This document shows, piece after piece, positions 7,890-15,115 of a stretch of 39,455 nt of DNA (the stretch's first letter is position 1; each line of letters opens with the position of its first letter). A model generated the notes under the pieces. It was not told the DNA's origin and searched no databases. It worked only from the letters and a program-made list of their open reading frames with translations. The translations under genes were made by a program, and so were the position numbers. The DNA is from JBAYVY01 sp041674345 (lineage in GTDB: Bacteria > Planctomycetota > Phycisphaerae > Phycisphaerales > Zrk34), in NCBI GenBank assembly GCA_041674345.1, contig JBAYVY010000002.1, positions 1-39,455 on the forward strand. Direction: 5' to 3'.

Positions 7890-9008
7890 TTATTTGATTG
7901 CGACTTCTTTGCCGCCTTTGGATGCGGATTCGTAGATGCCGTAGAGCATTTTTTGGACCATCATGCCGGCTTCTCCGGGGGCGATGGTGGGCTGGCCGTT
8001 GAGGACATGATCGACGAAGCCGCGCAATTTTTTGTCGAACAGGTCGCCGAAGCCGCCGTTGCCGACCCAGTTGGGTACGGTGTTGACCATATGGCCCATG
8101 TCATCGCGGAAGATCATGGGCGGATCGAACCTCGCGCCGCCCTTGGTGCCGTTGATCTCGAAGTTCCAGATGTCCTTTTCGATGTGGGCGGCGAAGCTGG
8201 ATTCCAGATGCAGCATCGCGCCGTTGTCGAAACGGATCGCGCCGATGGCCAGGTCTTCGACAGTGTAGGTTTTGTAATCCCAGTCCGGCCAAACGCTCTT
8301 GATTTTGGTGGGTTTGTTGCCTAGGTAGGTCCAGGTGTTGCCGAACGCGGCGACGGGCTTGGGGGCGCCCATGACATAGTGCGTCATTTCCAGCACATGC
8401 ACGCCGATGTCGATGCAGGGGCCGCCGCCCTGAAGTTTCTTTTGCCCGAACACGCCCCAGTTGGGGATGCCGCGTCGGCGCCACGCCTGGACGCGGGCGA
8501 ACATGATGTCGCCGAACGCGCCGTTGTCAGCCGCTTCCTTGATGAACTGCGTGTTGGGGTGATAGCGATACTGGAAGCCGATGACCAGTTTCTTCTTCGC
8601 CTTTTTCGCGGCGTCGATCATTTGCTGGCATTCCTTCGGGGTCATGGCCATGGGTTTTTCAGTGATGACGTGGCAACCGGCCTGCGAAGCGGCGATCGCG
8701 GCGGGGGCGTGGACGCCGTTCGGTGTGCAAACGCTCACCGCATCGGGTTTCACGGCTTTGAGCATTTTCTTGTAATCGGTGAAGCACTGGTCCTTGGTGC
8801 AACCGGCCTTCTCCATTTTTTCGTACATGCGTTCGGGGATGATATCGCACAGGCCGACGATTTCGACGTCGGGCCACTTGGTGAACGAATTCAAATGCGT
8901 CCCGGCGATGCCGCCGGTGCCGATGAACGCCAGACGCAATTTCCTGCCGGTCGCCTTCACCTTTTTCTCGGTTCCAAATCCAGTCGTATCCACACCTGTA
9001 TTCGCCAT
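7890..9008 (-). CDS. Gfo/Idh/MocA-family NAD(P)-dependent oxidoreductase
   Basis: A 372-residue dehydrogenase of the Gfo/Idh/MocA family, whose members oxidise or rearrange sugars and inositols with NAD(P). The Rossmann motif GTGGIAGTH is at residues 30-38. The EKP motif of the family (E117-K118-P119 in TEKPMAMTP) supplies the cofactor-contacting lysine, and GGGPCIDIGVHVLEMTHY holds the expected D-x-x-x-H active-site pair. No signal peptide, so cytoplasmic. The start at 9008 (MANTGVDTTG) has GGAGAG seven bases upstream. The frame stays open to 9200 only because it crosses the hairpin repeat there. The exact substrate cannot be read. Context (AraC and URO-D-family neighbours) suggests carbohydrate catabolism. 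Confidence 0.92.
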   Translation of the reverse strand: MANTGVDTTGFGTEKKVKATGRKLRLAFIGTGGIAGTHLNSFTKWPDVEIVGLCDIIPERMYEKMEKAGCTKDQCFTDYKKMLKAVKPDAVSVCTPNGVHAPAAIAASQAGCHVITEKPMAMTPKECQQMIDAAKKAKKKLVIGFQYRYHPNTQFIKEAADNGAFGDIMFARVQAWRRRGIPNWGVFGQKKLQGGGPCIDIGVHVLEMTHYVMGAPKPVAAFGNTWTYLGNKPTKIKSVWPDWDYKTYTVEDLAIGAIRFDNGAMLHLESSFAAHIEKDIWNFEINGTKGGARFDPPMIFRDDMGHMVNTVPNWVGNGGFGDLFDKKLRGFVDHVLNGQPTIAPGEAGMMVQKMLYGIYESASKGGKEVAIK

Positions 9009-9156
9009 GTCAACTCTCCGATAAGTTTGATATGCCCACTGCGGGGCGGGTTGGGGGACGGAACGAATCGCGTAATTCTGCGGGCAAACGCTCCGAATTG
9101 CAACCGCTGGCGATGAAAAAACGGAAAGGGGTCTGCCCAAACTTTCGGGGGCGATG

Positions 9157-9293
9157 GGAAATGACGAATGACGAAACTCGAATGACGAATCAAGTTCCAA
9201 ATTCCAATGTTCAAAAAAGCCGGGGCGTTCGGGGTTTGGGATTTGAAACTTGGAATTTCATTCGTCATTCGAGTTTCGTCATTCGTCATTTCC
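9157..9293. repeat. Long hairpin repeat with perfect 34-bp arms
   Basis: Arms 9157-9190 and 9260-9293 are exact reverse complements over 34 bases and are built from repeated ATGACGAA/CGAATGACGAAT words. The 69-base centre has further imperfect symmetry (CAAGTTCCAAATTCC against GAAACTTGGAATTTC). Translated, such units give peptides like SSFEFRHSSF, a form of spurious protein often met in planctomycete and verrucomicrobial annotation. The function is unknown; it is possibly a MITE- or REP-like element. Confidence 0.9.
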
Positions 9294-9475
9294 TGTCCCC
9301 CGCCTGTCTCCTGACTTCCCGCCCTCCGTGCCGCCCCACAGCAACATCGCAACCTCACTCCTGTTGATTTCACGCAACATCCGACACGACCGGTCGGGAC
9401 GCGACGGGGGATGAGACCGCTGTTTTCCCCGGCAAAAGCAGCGGTTCCCGCATGGTTCGCCGATATCGCCGCCGC

Positions 9476-9504
9476 TTGACAATCCGCTGGCACGGCGCTT
9501 GCAT
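9476..9504 (+). promoter_or_regulatory. Possible sigma-70-like promoter
   Basis: TTGACA at 9476-9481, a 17-base spacer and a poor -10, TTGCAT, at 9499-9504. It would drive the exported-protein gene at 9676 through the repeat element. The -10 match is weak. Confidence 0.35.
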
Positions 9505-9526
9505 TCCATGGGGCGGTCGCCCGGTA

Positions 9527-9634
9527 TGAGAGGGCGTGCGAGAAGCTGTTGATCGACGGTCGGTCCCGCGGCTTGCGGAAAATCGCCACTCCCGCAAACC
9601 GCAGGGCGCAAGCCCTTCTCACACGCTTTCTGAG
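9527..9634 (-). repeat. Dispersed ~107-bp palindromic element, copy B
   Basis: Inverted relative to copy A at 6215-6321. The termini TGAGAGGGCGTGCGAGAAG and CTTCTCACACGCTTTCTGA are near-perfect inverted repeats. The element ends 41 bases before the ATG at 9676. Both copies thus sit just upstream of a start codon. Confidence 0.75.
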
Positions 9635-9675
9635 ATGCTTGAAAGAACCGACGCTCCGAGAAAGGCAGGACGCAG

Positions 9676-10281
9676 ATGTTGTTCACCCAATGGTGTCTGG
9701 CAGCAGGATTGTCGATGGCAGCGGCGAATCTGGCCCTGGCGCAGGACGCGCCGTTCGAGCCGCAGTATGCCGTCAGCGGAGCGGTTTCCCGATCGGCGCG
9801 CATCATCGTGCCGGACCAGATGCACCCCGAAGTGGCCGTCAGCCGCGAACTGGCCGCCCAGCCGGTGCATCCGTTCATGGTGAAAGTGGTCCTCGGCGAC
9901 ATCCGCCAGGACACCGGCGGAGCCGTGATGCACACATGGATCGACCCGCTGCATCGCCTTGATACGCCCGACGGCATGGACGAAGGCCACTCGCTGGTCC
10001 GCGCCCAACGACTGTATCTGTCCCTCAGCGGCGCGACCACCGAAGACATCAACGAGATTCGATATCAGTCCTGGAAACAGCAACAACAACTGGCCGGCCA
10101 ATCACGGGCACGCATCTTCGTCGCGCCCCGCTCGATCCGCATCACGAACAACGACGACATGCCCCGGCCCCTGATGGTCATTCCCACACCGGCCAAAGAT
10201 TCGCAACGTGAGATTCCGACCGTTCCGCAAAACCAGCCGCCCGCGCCTTCCGAAGGGCGTCTGATGGCCGCGAACGATTGA
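9676..10281 (+). CDS. Small exported hypothetical protein
   Basis: A 201-residue protein with a signal peptide (residues 1-23, hydrophobic, ending LALAQ before DAPFEPQY). The mature part has charged, surface-like composition with a Gln-rich stretch (SWKQQQQLAGQ) and a Pro-rich C-terminus, and no Cys. I do not recognise a family. The ATG at 9676 has AAAGGCAGGA upstream. The gene stands alone, between the repeat element and a strong terminator at 10308, so it is probably monocistronic. It may be a periplasmic or surface-associated protein. Nothing more can be supported. Confidence 0.65.
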   Translation: MLFTQWCLAAGLSMAAANLALAQDAPFEPQYAVSGAVSRSARIIVPDQMHPEVAVSRELAAQPVHPFMVKVVLGDIRQDTGGAVMHTWIDPLHRLDTPDGMDEGHSLVRAQRLYLSLSGATTEDINEIRYQSWKQQQQLAGQSRARIFVAPRSIRITNNDDMPRPLMVIPTPAKDSQREIPTVPQNQPPAPSEGRLMAAND

Positions 10282-10307
10282 CCGACATTCACACAGCCCC
10301 CTGATCT

Positions 10308-10346
10308 GCGAGATTCGGTGCATTCGCGCCGGGTCTCGCTTTTTTT
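10308..10346 (+). terminator. Strong Rho-independent terminator
   Basis: A 14-bp stem (GCGAGA paired with TCTCGC, and TTCGGTGC with GCGCCGGG including G-U pairs), an ATTC loop, and seven T residues. It ends transcription of the exported-protein gene at 9676. Confidence 0.88.
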
Positions 10347-10376
10347 GATTTGTGACTGAACTTTTGCGAAACTTCA

Positions 10377-10475
10377 GTGAGTAACTACACACATCTCGAA
10401 CAAGCGATCGCGGCATTGAAAGAAGCGAATAAGGAATTGGAACAGACGATCAAAACGATTCGCTCCGCGAAATGA
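10377..10475 (+). CDS. Candidate 32-residue coiled-coil microprotein
   Basis: A GTG-started frame of 32 codons after the terminator. It begins MSNYTHLEQAIAALKEANKE and continues LEQTIKTIRSAK before a TGA at 10473-10475. The spacing of L, I and A is heptad-like and charges alternate, so it could form a short amphipathic helix or coiled coil. No ribosome site is visible and there is no ATG. It converges on the methyltransferase gene and ends 7 bases from that gene's stop. It could be a true microprotein, the tail of a decayed gene, or chance. Confidence 0.3.
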   Translation: MSNYTHLEQAIAALKEANKELEQTIKTIRSAK

Positions 10476-10482
10476 CGGGACG

Positions 10483-11370
10483 TTATCGTTTGACGGCTCG
10501 CAGTGCGAGGAACATGGGGATTTCCTGGCGGGCGGAGTTTTCGGCTTTGGCGCGGGGGCCGGGCTGACTCTTTTTGTGGCTGGGGTATTCTTCGAGGGCG
10601 TCGATGAGGAAACCGGCTTTGGCGAGGGCCTTGATGTAGGTTTGCAGCGGACGGTGATAGGTCCAGGTGTGACGGGTTTTGTCCAGGCCGGGGTGGGTGA
10701 TGATGGGGTGTTTGCGCGGGATCAAGTAACCATCAATGCGGCGGAATTGGATGTCGTGATCCTGCCAACCCCATGACGAGGTTTTCGGTGCGCGGAAGCA
10801 AGGGTGCATCATGGCGATGATAAAACGCCCGCCCCCGCCCCCGGAAGTGAGACAGCGTGCGACGGAATCGAAGACGGGTTGGATCGGGTCGATGTCCTGG
10901 ATGGCGAGGATGCAGGTGATGGCGGTGAAGGAGGCGTCGGGGATTTTTTTGAGGTCGCGGGCGTCGCCGGTGTGATATTGGATTGCAGAACCCGAGGCGG
11001 CGCTCGCCCCCGGAATAGAAGACTCGCTCTGCCTCGGCGTGGGGGGACTTGTTTGAGAACGATCGCACGCGGCGCGGATGAGCGGCGGGGCGGCGTCGAT
11101 GCCGGTGACGTGGGGCAAGCCGCGTTCGTGGAGGAGGCGACAGAAGGCGCCCTGGCCGCAGGCGATGTCGAGGATGCGGTCGGCGGGTTGGGGTTGGAGG
11201 AGGCGGAGGACATTGGGGAAGATGATCTCGCGTTGGTATTCGCTGCCTTCATCGCCGACGAGTTGGTCGTACCAGTCGGCGACGTGGGACCAGGCGGAGG
11301 TTTTCGCGGGCGAGGGGGTCGCGGGGGCAATGAATTGCCCCCGCCGTTTTGGAGGGCGGGGTGATGTCAT
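10483..11370 (-). CDS. Class I SAM-dependent methyltransferase
   Basis: A 295-residue enzyme that should transfer methyl groups from S-adenosylmethionine to an unidentified acceptor. Motif I is ILDIACGQGAF (DIACGQG at residues 68-74), followed by the acidic GIDAAPPLI strand and later GDARDL and SFTAITCILAIQDID motifs. An insertion rich in Ser, Pro and Ala between GIDAAPPLIRAACDRS and IQYHTGDA is encoded by a palindromic block (about 10992-11037), and SGGGGG is encoded by the TTCCGGGGGCGGGGG word. The start is taken at 11370 (MTSPRPPKRR). An in-frame ATG at 11394 is equally possible, and neither has a good ribosome site. It is divergent from the [2Fe-2S] gene. Confidence 0.85.
   Translation of the reverse strand: MTSPRPPKRRGQFIAPATPSPAKTSAWSHVADWYDQLVGDEGSEYQREIIFPNVLRLLQPQPADRILDIACGQGAFCRLLHERGLPHVTGIDAAPPLIRAACDRSQTSPPTPRQSESSIPGASAASGSAIQYHTGDARDLKKIPDASFTAITCILAIQDIDPIQPVFDSVARCLTSGGGGGRFIIAMMHPCFRAPKTSSWGWQDHDIQFRRIDGYLIPRKHPIITHPGLDKTRHTWTYHRPLQTYIKALAKAGFLIDALEEYPSHKKSQPGPRAKAENSARQEIPMFLALRAVKR
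10992..11037. repeat. Palindromic block inside the methyltransferase gene
   Basis: CCGAGGC (10992-10998) and GCCTCGG (11031-11037) bracket a GC-rich centre containing TTCCGGGGGCG on the - strand. It encodes a low-complexity insertion where related methyltransferases have a short loop. Confidence 0.5.
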
Positions 11371-11405
11371 TTCGGCAATGTACCACGGCGGCATACAATG
11401 AGGGT

Positions 11406-11690
11406 ATGCGTGATGATGATTTGGTATGTCTGTGTTTCCGCGTGAGCAAGCGGAAGATCGTGGGTTACTGCCGGCGGGAGAAGCCGGGGGTGGCGTCGCT
11501 TATCAGTGAATGCTTGAACGCGGGGACGGGGTGCGGGTGGTGTGTGCCGTATTTGAAGATGTTGCATGAGCAGTGCGCGAAGGGGGAGCATGAGCCGGAC
11601 TTGCCGGTGAATCCGCAAGAGTATGCGAAGAAACGAGCGTCGTATCGGGCGACGGGAAACCGCGGCTCGGAAGCCGCGGCTGACAAATAA
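11406..11690 (+). CDS. BFD-like [2Fe-2S]-binding protein
   Basis: A 94-residue protein like bacterioferritin-associated ferredoxin. Cys at 8, 10, 43 and 46 give the C-x-C...C-x2-C arrangement of the BFD-type [2Fe-2S] domain, in VCLCFRVSKR and NAGTGCGWCVPYL. The length and helix-rich context suit a small electron-transfer or iron-handling protein. The ATG at 11406 (MRDDDLVCLC) is chosen over the frame opening at 11349 because GAGGG lies just upstream. The C-terminal tail (NRGSEAAADK) is encoded by a perfect 8-bp-stem palindrome (CCGCGGCT with AGCCGCGG, 11660-11679) that looks like an intruding repeat. Its partner is not evident. The divergent methyltransferase may be unrelated. Confidence 0.85.
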   Translation: MRDDDLVCLCFRVSKRKIVGYCRREKPGVASLISECLNAGTGCGWCVPYLKMLHEQCAKGEHEPDLPVNPQEYAKKRASYRATGNRGSEAAADK

Positions 11691-11717
11691 GAAAAAGTCC
11701 ACGGATGGAATCCGTGG
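11691..11717 (-). terminator. Terminator of the sialate O-acetylesterase gene
   Basis: An 8-bp stem (CCACGGAT with ATCCGTGG, 11699-11717) with a 3-base loop. Read on the - strand it is followed by ACTTTTTC. It lies 49 bases past the stop of the gene at 11766. Confidence 0.6.
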
Positions 11718-11736
11718 GCTTGGGACTTGCGTCGGG

Positions 11737-11766
11737 AAAACTTCCGGGGGCGGGGGCCGGGGGGGT
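11737..11766. repeat. G-rich repeat word with quadruplex potential
   Basis: AAAACTTCCGGGGGCGGGGG runs into CCGGGGGGG, three G-runs of five or more, directly abutting the stop codon of the esterase gene. The same AAAACTTCCGGGGG word sits past the oxidoreductase stop (7869) and before the AraC start. Confidence 0.6.
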
Positions 11767-13817
11767 TATTTGTTGTTGAAGGTGATGCCGGGCCAGTCGT
11801 CGGAACGGAAGGGCGGGGCGGGGAGGTCTTTGCCGTTATAGAGGGACATGGCGGGGTTGTTGGCCCATCCGTAGCGGACGGCGACGGGGTGGGGGACTTC
11901 GGGTGATTTGACGACGACGGTGTTGCCGTCGATGGAAGCATCGGCCCAGTACCACTTCTGATCTTCGCCGGCGATGGCGAAGCCGGTGAGTTTTTCGCCT
12001 TTGCATTTCAGGCCGGCGTCGGTGTGGGTGAACTTGATGCGAATGGCATCACCTTCGATTTTGATCGAGTCGTAGGTGGGGCCTTGATAGACGACGGGTT
12101 TGCCGTAGGTGACGGCGAGCGCGCCGAGGGCGAGACGATGGCCGACGGTTTGTTTGTCTTTGGGATGGATGTCGTTGGCGTCGCCGACGTCGATGGCGGT
12201 GGCCATGGCGGTGCGGGGGAGTTTGAGGGCCATGTCTTGCGCTTCGCGGAGTTCAGCCCATGCGGATTTTTCACCGGGGTCGGTCTGGGCTTTCATAAAG
12301 TTGGCGAGTTGGACGAAGAGGAACGATGTGTCATCGCCCCAGAGTTTGCGCCAGTCGCCAATCATGTCGGGGAAGAGCTTGCGATACTGGTAGGCGCGGC
12401 CGGCGTTGGATTCGCCCTGATACCAGATGACGCCTTGGATGGCGTAAGGGGAGATCGGTTCGGTCATGCCGTTCCAGAGCGCGGCGGGATTGTTGGGCGT
12501 CTTGTCGCCCAGGGGTTTGTTCGGCCCGCCGGGACCGGACGGTTGAACGCGGCTGACTTCAATTTGATATCGCCATTCGCCGGTCAGGTCGATGCCCCCG
12601 GCCCCGCCACCGGAAGCGTTTTCGTCGGCCAGTCGAAGTTGGAGGGGACCGGCGTAGATGCCGCCGCCGCCGAAGTGATCGAACGCGCGGACGGCGATGA
12701 CATGCGAACCGGCGGTGGCCGCGTCGGCGGGGATCGGGTAGTTGCGGGGAATCATGTACGATTCCTCCGTGCCGCCGTGCGTATCGCCGATCCGCTTGCC
12801 GTCGAAATAGGTGGTGTCGAAGTCATCAATCTGACCCAGCGACAGAGTCAGTTTCTTGCCGGCCCAGTCGGCGGGGATCGTGACGACCTTGCGGAACCAG
12901 ACGGCCCCGTCGATTCTCTGCCCGGCGTTTTCCCAGAGGTCCGGCAGCTTCATGGTCTTCCACGCGGCGTCATCGAAGTCGGGTTTGGCGTAGCCGAGAT
13001 CGAAGCCCTTGTTGCCGGGATCGGCCATGTATTTCGGCTCCGGCTTGGCGGCGACGCCCGGCTGGATGCCGAGCTGCTTTTCGTACTCGGCCAGGTCTCT
13101 TTCGTAATTGGCCAACGCGCGTTCGCAGCGGTCGAGAATGGGTTTGAAATCGGGATCGGCTTCGAGCGTGGCGCGGGTGGTGTACGCCTCGGCGGGCATC
13201 CCGCCCCACGAATTGTCCACCAGACCGATGGGGATGTTCAGTTCTTTGTGGAGTTCGCGGCCGAAGAAGTAGCCGACGGCGGAGAAATTGCCGATGGTCT
13301 GCGGCGAAACCTGCTGCCATGCGCCGGTGACTTCGGCGACGGGCTTGAGCGAAGGATTGCGGCCGACGTGGAAGATGCGGATGTTGGGATAATCGGCGGC
13401 GGCGATTTCCTCTTGGGCGTTGATGACGCCGCGAACGGCCATCTGCATGTTGGACTGGCCGGAACAAATCCACACGTCGCCGATGAGGATGTCTTTGAGG
13501 GTGATTTTTTTGTCACCGCAAGTGACGGTGATTTCGTAAGGCCCGCCGGCTTTCATCGCGGGCAGGTCAATGCCCCAGTTGCCGTCGGCGTCGGCGGTGA
13601 CGGTTTTATTGATGGCCAAGGACAAAGGCGCGATGGAGACAGAAACTTGGCTGTTGGGTGTTGCTTTTCCCCAGACGGCGATGGGTTTATCGCGCTGGAT
13701 GACGGCGTGATCGGTGAACATGCCGCCGAGTGATAGTTCGGCTGCATGCGCCGCGGAAACCAGACAGACGACCAGAAGAAGGGTTGTGAGGAACGACCAT
13801 CTGCGACGTGGGAACAT
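11766..13817 (-). CDS. Secreted sialate O-acetylesterase (SGNH hydrolase)
   Basis: A 683-residue exported esterase that removes O-acetyl groups from sialic acids or related acetylated glycans. A signal peptide covers residues 1-26 (basic MFPRRRWSF, hydrophobic core, AHA-A). The SGNH-type GQSNM is at 120-124 with the catalytic Ser likely S122. A later DANDIHPKDKQTVGHRLALG supplies the Asp and His. A central insertion (WFRKVVTIPADWAGKKLTLS and following) resembles the galactose-binding-like beta domain common in planctomycete members. The start at 13817 has no strong ribosome site but gives a clean signal. It is divergent from lacI and may share its control. A clear terminator follows. Confidence 0.9.
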   Translation of the reverse strand: MFPRRRWSFLTTLLLVVCLVSAAHAAELSLGGMFTDHAVIQRDKPIAVWGKATPNSQVSVSIAPLSLAINKTVTADADGNWGIDLPAMKAGGPYEITVTCGDKKITLKDILIGDVWICSGQSNMQMAVRGVINAQEEIAAADYPNIRIFHVGRNPSLKPVAEVTGAWQQVSPQTIGNFSAVGYFFGRELHKELNIPIGLVDNSWGGMPAEAYTTRATLEADPDFKPILDRCERALANYERDLAEYEKQLGIQPGVAAKPEPKYMADPGNKGFDLGYAKPDFDDAAWKTMKLPDLWENAGQRIDGAVWFRKVVTIPADWAGKKLTLSLGQIDDFDTTYFDGKRIGDTHGGTEESYMIPRNYPIPADAATAGSHVIAVRAFDHFGGGGIYAGPLQLRLADENASGGGAGGIDLTGEWRYQIEVSRVQPSGPGGPNKPLGDKTPNNPAALWNGMTEPISPYAIQGVIWYQGESNAGRAYQYRKLFPDMIGDWRKLWGDDTSFLFVQLANFMKAQTDPGEKSAWAELREAQDMALKLPRTAMATAIDVGDANDIHPKDKQTVGHRLALGALAVTYGKPVVYQGPTYDSIKIEGDAIRIKFTHTDAGLKCKGEKLTGFAIAGEDQKWYWADASIDGNTVVVKSPEVPHPVAVRYGWANNPAMSLYNGKDLPAPPFRSDDWPGITFNNK

Positions 13818-13955
13818 TGGGTTGCGTCTCCGGGGCCGGGGGCGGGGATTTCCGAGGGTTGGGGAGATTACATCTTCGCTTACGGGCAACAGACGGTCAA
13901 CCGGGGGTGGGGGCTGTCAGAACAGGGCGGTGCCCTGGGCGGGCTGAAAATTTAT

Positions 13956-13985
13956 TTGACAAACGAGAAAAGGCGTGTATATTAT
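13956..13985 (+). promoter_or_regulatory. Sigma-70-type promoter of the lacI operon
   Basis: Consensus -35 TTGACA at 13956-13961. The -10 TATTAT at 13980-13985 gives an 18-base spacer, and the overlapping TATATT at 13978 gives 16. This is among the best promoter matches in the window. Confidence 0.7.
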
Positions 13986-13993
13986 TTATTTAG

Positions 13994-14003
13994 AAACCGG
14001 TTG
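13994..14003. promoter_or_regulatory. Candidate LacI-family operator
   Basis: AAACCGGTTG contains the perfect palindrome AACCGGTT with a central CG step, the pattern of LacI/GalR-type sites. It lies about 9 bases past the -10, near the likely transcription start, suggesting autoregulation. Confidence 0.5.
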
Positions 14004-14047
14004 CGAATTGAGAGCGGTATTGAATTTCAGGAGAAGTGACCCGAGGC

Positions 14048-15115
14048 ATGACAACGCTGCAACACATCGCGGACATCGCCGGGGTTTCCAAAGCCACGGT
14101 TTCCCGTGTCCTGAATGGGATGAACAAGGAAACGTGGCCCAGCGCGGCCAGGCGCGCGGACGAGATTCGTTCGTTGGCGCAGCAAATGAACTTTATTCCC
14201 AACAGTTCCGCCCGCGCCTTGAGTACCAGCCGCACCTGTCAGATCGGCGTCCTGGTTCGCAACGATGCCGCGAATATCCGGCATAACCCCGCCAAGTTTG
14301 ACGTTCTGCTGGGCATCAACGACGCCTTGGAATCCAAGGGTTATATGATGACGCTGGTGCGTGTGGACGACGTGCGTCATCCGTCTTCATCGTCCCGTGT
14401 TTTCCGGGAACGGATTCTCGACGGCATGATCGTGGTGGACTGTCTGCCGGACGACGTTCAGACGCAGGTCGAACGATTGGTGGGCCAATGTATCTGGGTG
14501 GAAAGCGACCATTGGGCGCCGACCGGGTGTCTGAGACGGGACGAGCGGGCCGCCGGCGCCATGGCGATCGAGCAGGCGGCGTTGGCGGGGTACAAGCGGA
14601 TTATTTACGTTGATCCCGAACACGTTCCCAATGCGCATTACTCGATTCAGGAGCGGCTCGAAGGCGCCCGCGACGCCGCCGGGCGTCTGGGGCTGCAATG
14701 GATCATGAGCCGCGAATACACGGATCGCCCCGACCGCACCGCATTTGACGGTCTCCTGCCTCATATCAATGCGGATAGCTGCGTCGTGGGCTACAACGAT
14801 ATGCTCACCCTCATGTCCACACGAGTCGCCACCGATGCCGGCCTGCGTCCTGGGATCGAGTTCGGCCTGATTTGCTGCGACGATACCTACCCGATGGATA
14901 TGGCATGGATGGGAATATCCCGCGTGTCGTTTGACCGCTTTTCGCTCGGTCAGCAGGCGGCGCGGATGATGCTGGCCGTCACCGAGGAGGGATTGCCCGT
15001 CCCCCCCTCCGTCCGTCAACCCGTGCAATGGATACCCGGAACCACACTGCATGCCTCTGGCCCGATGGTCAGGGAGCAACCAGGCAACCTTTTAGGAAAG
15101 GAAGATGGATTATGA
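14048..15115 (+). CDS. LacI-family transcriptional regulator
   Basis: A 355-residue repressor with the classical N-terminal helix-turn-helix (LQHIADIAGVSKATVSRVLN, residues 4-23) and a periplasmic-binding-protein-like ligand domain (from CQIGVLVRNDAANI to GLICCDDTYPMDM). An ATG at 14048 is preferred because the HTH starts directly after it. A GTG at 14036 adds four residues and also follows AGGAG. It is the first gene of an operon with a PEP-CTERM protein, a glycoside hydrolase and a prepilin-like protein, and the stop overlaps the next gene's first ATG as ATGA. The effector is probably a sugar. Its last 22 codons lie in the 84-bp tandem duplication. Confidence 0.92.
   Translation: MTTLQHIADIAGVSKATVSRVLNGMNKETWPSAARRADEIRSLAQQMNFIPNSSARALSTSRTCQIGVLVRNDAANIRHNPAKFDVLLGINDALESKGYMMTLVRVDDVRHPSSSSRVFRERILDGMIVVDCLPDDVQTQVERLVGQCIWVESDHWAPTGCLRRDERAAGAMAIEQAALAGYKRIIYVDPEHVPNAHYSIQERLEGARDAAGRLGLQWIMSREYTDRPDRTAFDGLLPHINADSCVVGYNDMLTLMSTRVATDAGLRPGIEFGLICCDDTYPMDMAWMGISRVSFDRFSLGQQAARMMLAVTEEGLPVPPSVRQPVQWIPGTTLHASGPMVREQPGNLLGKEDGL

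Larger units (their letters stand above)
9009..9675. other. Non-coding 667-bp spacer between divergent genes
   Basis: No credible gene. It contains a perfect 34-bp inverted repeat (9157-9293), an 11-bp-stem hairpin at 9416-9445 (ACCGCTGTTTT paired with AAAGCAGCGGT), a possible promoter at 9476, and copy B of the ~107-bp dispersed element (9527-9634). Apparent reading frames here are translations of these repeats. Confidence 0.75.
13818..14047. promoter_or_regulatory. Divergent regulatory region of esterase and lacI
   Basis: A 230-bp spacer. It has a G-rich stretch near the esterase start, a small hairpin (CAGGGCGGTGCCCTG, about 13923-13937), then an AT-rich stretch with the lacI promoter and operator. 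Control of both directions by the LacI protein is plausible. Confidence 0.6.

Noticed and set aside
9009..9200. N-terminal extension of the oxidoreductase to 9200 (MELDSSFEFRHSSF...)
   Set aside because: It is a translation of the 34-bp inverted repeat; the ATG at 9008 has a ribosome site and starts a normal family N-terminus.
12024..13733. 569-residue + strand frame
   Set aside because: Antisense of the sialate O-acetylesterase gene, which has signal peptide and catalytic motifs.
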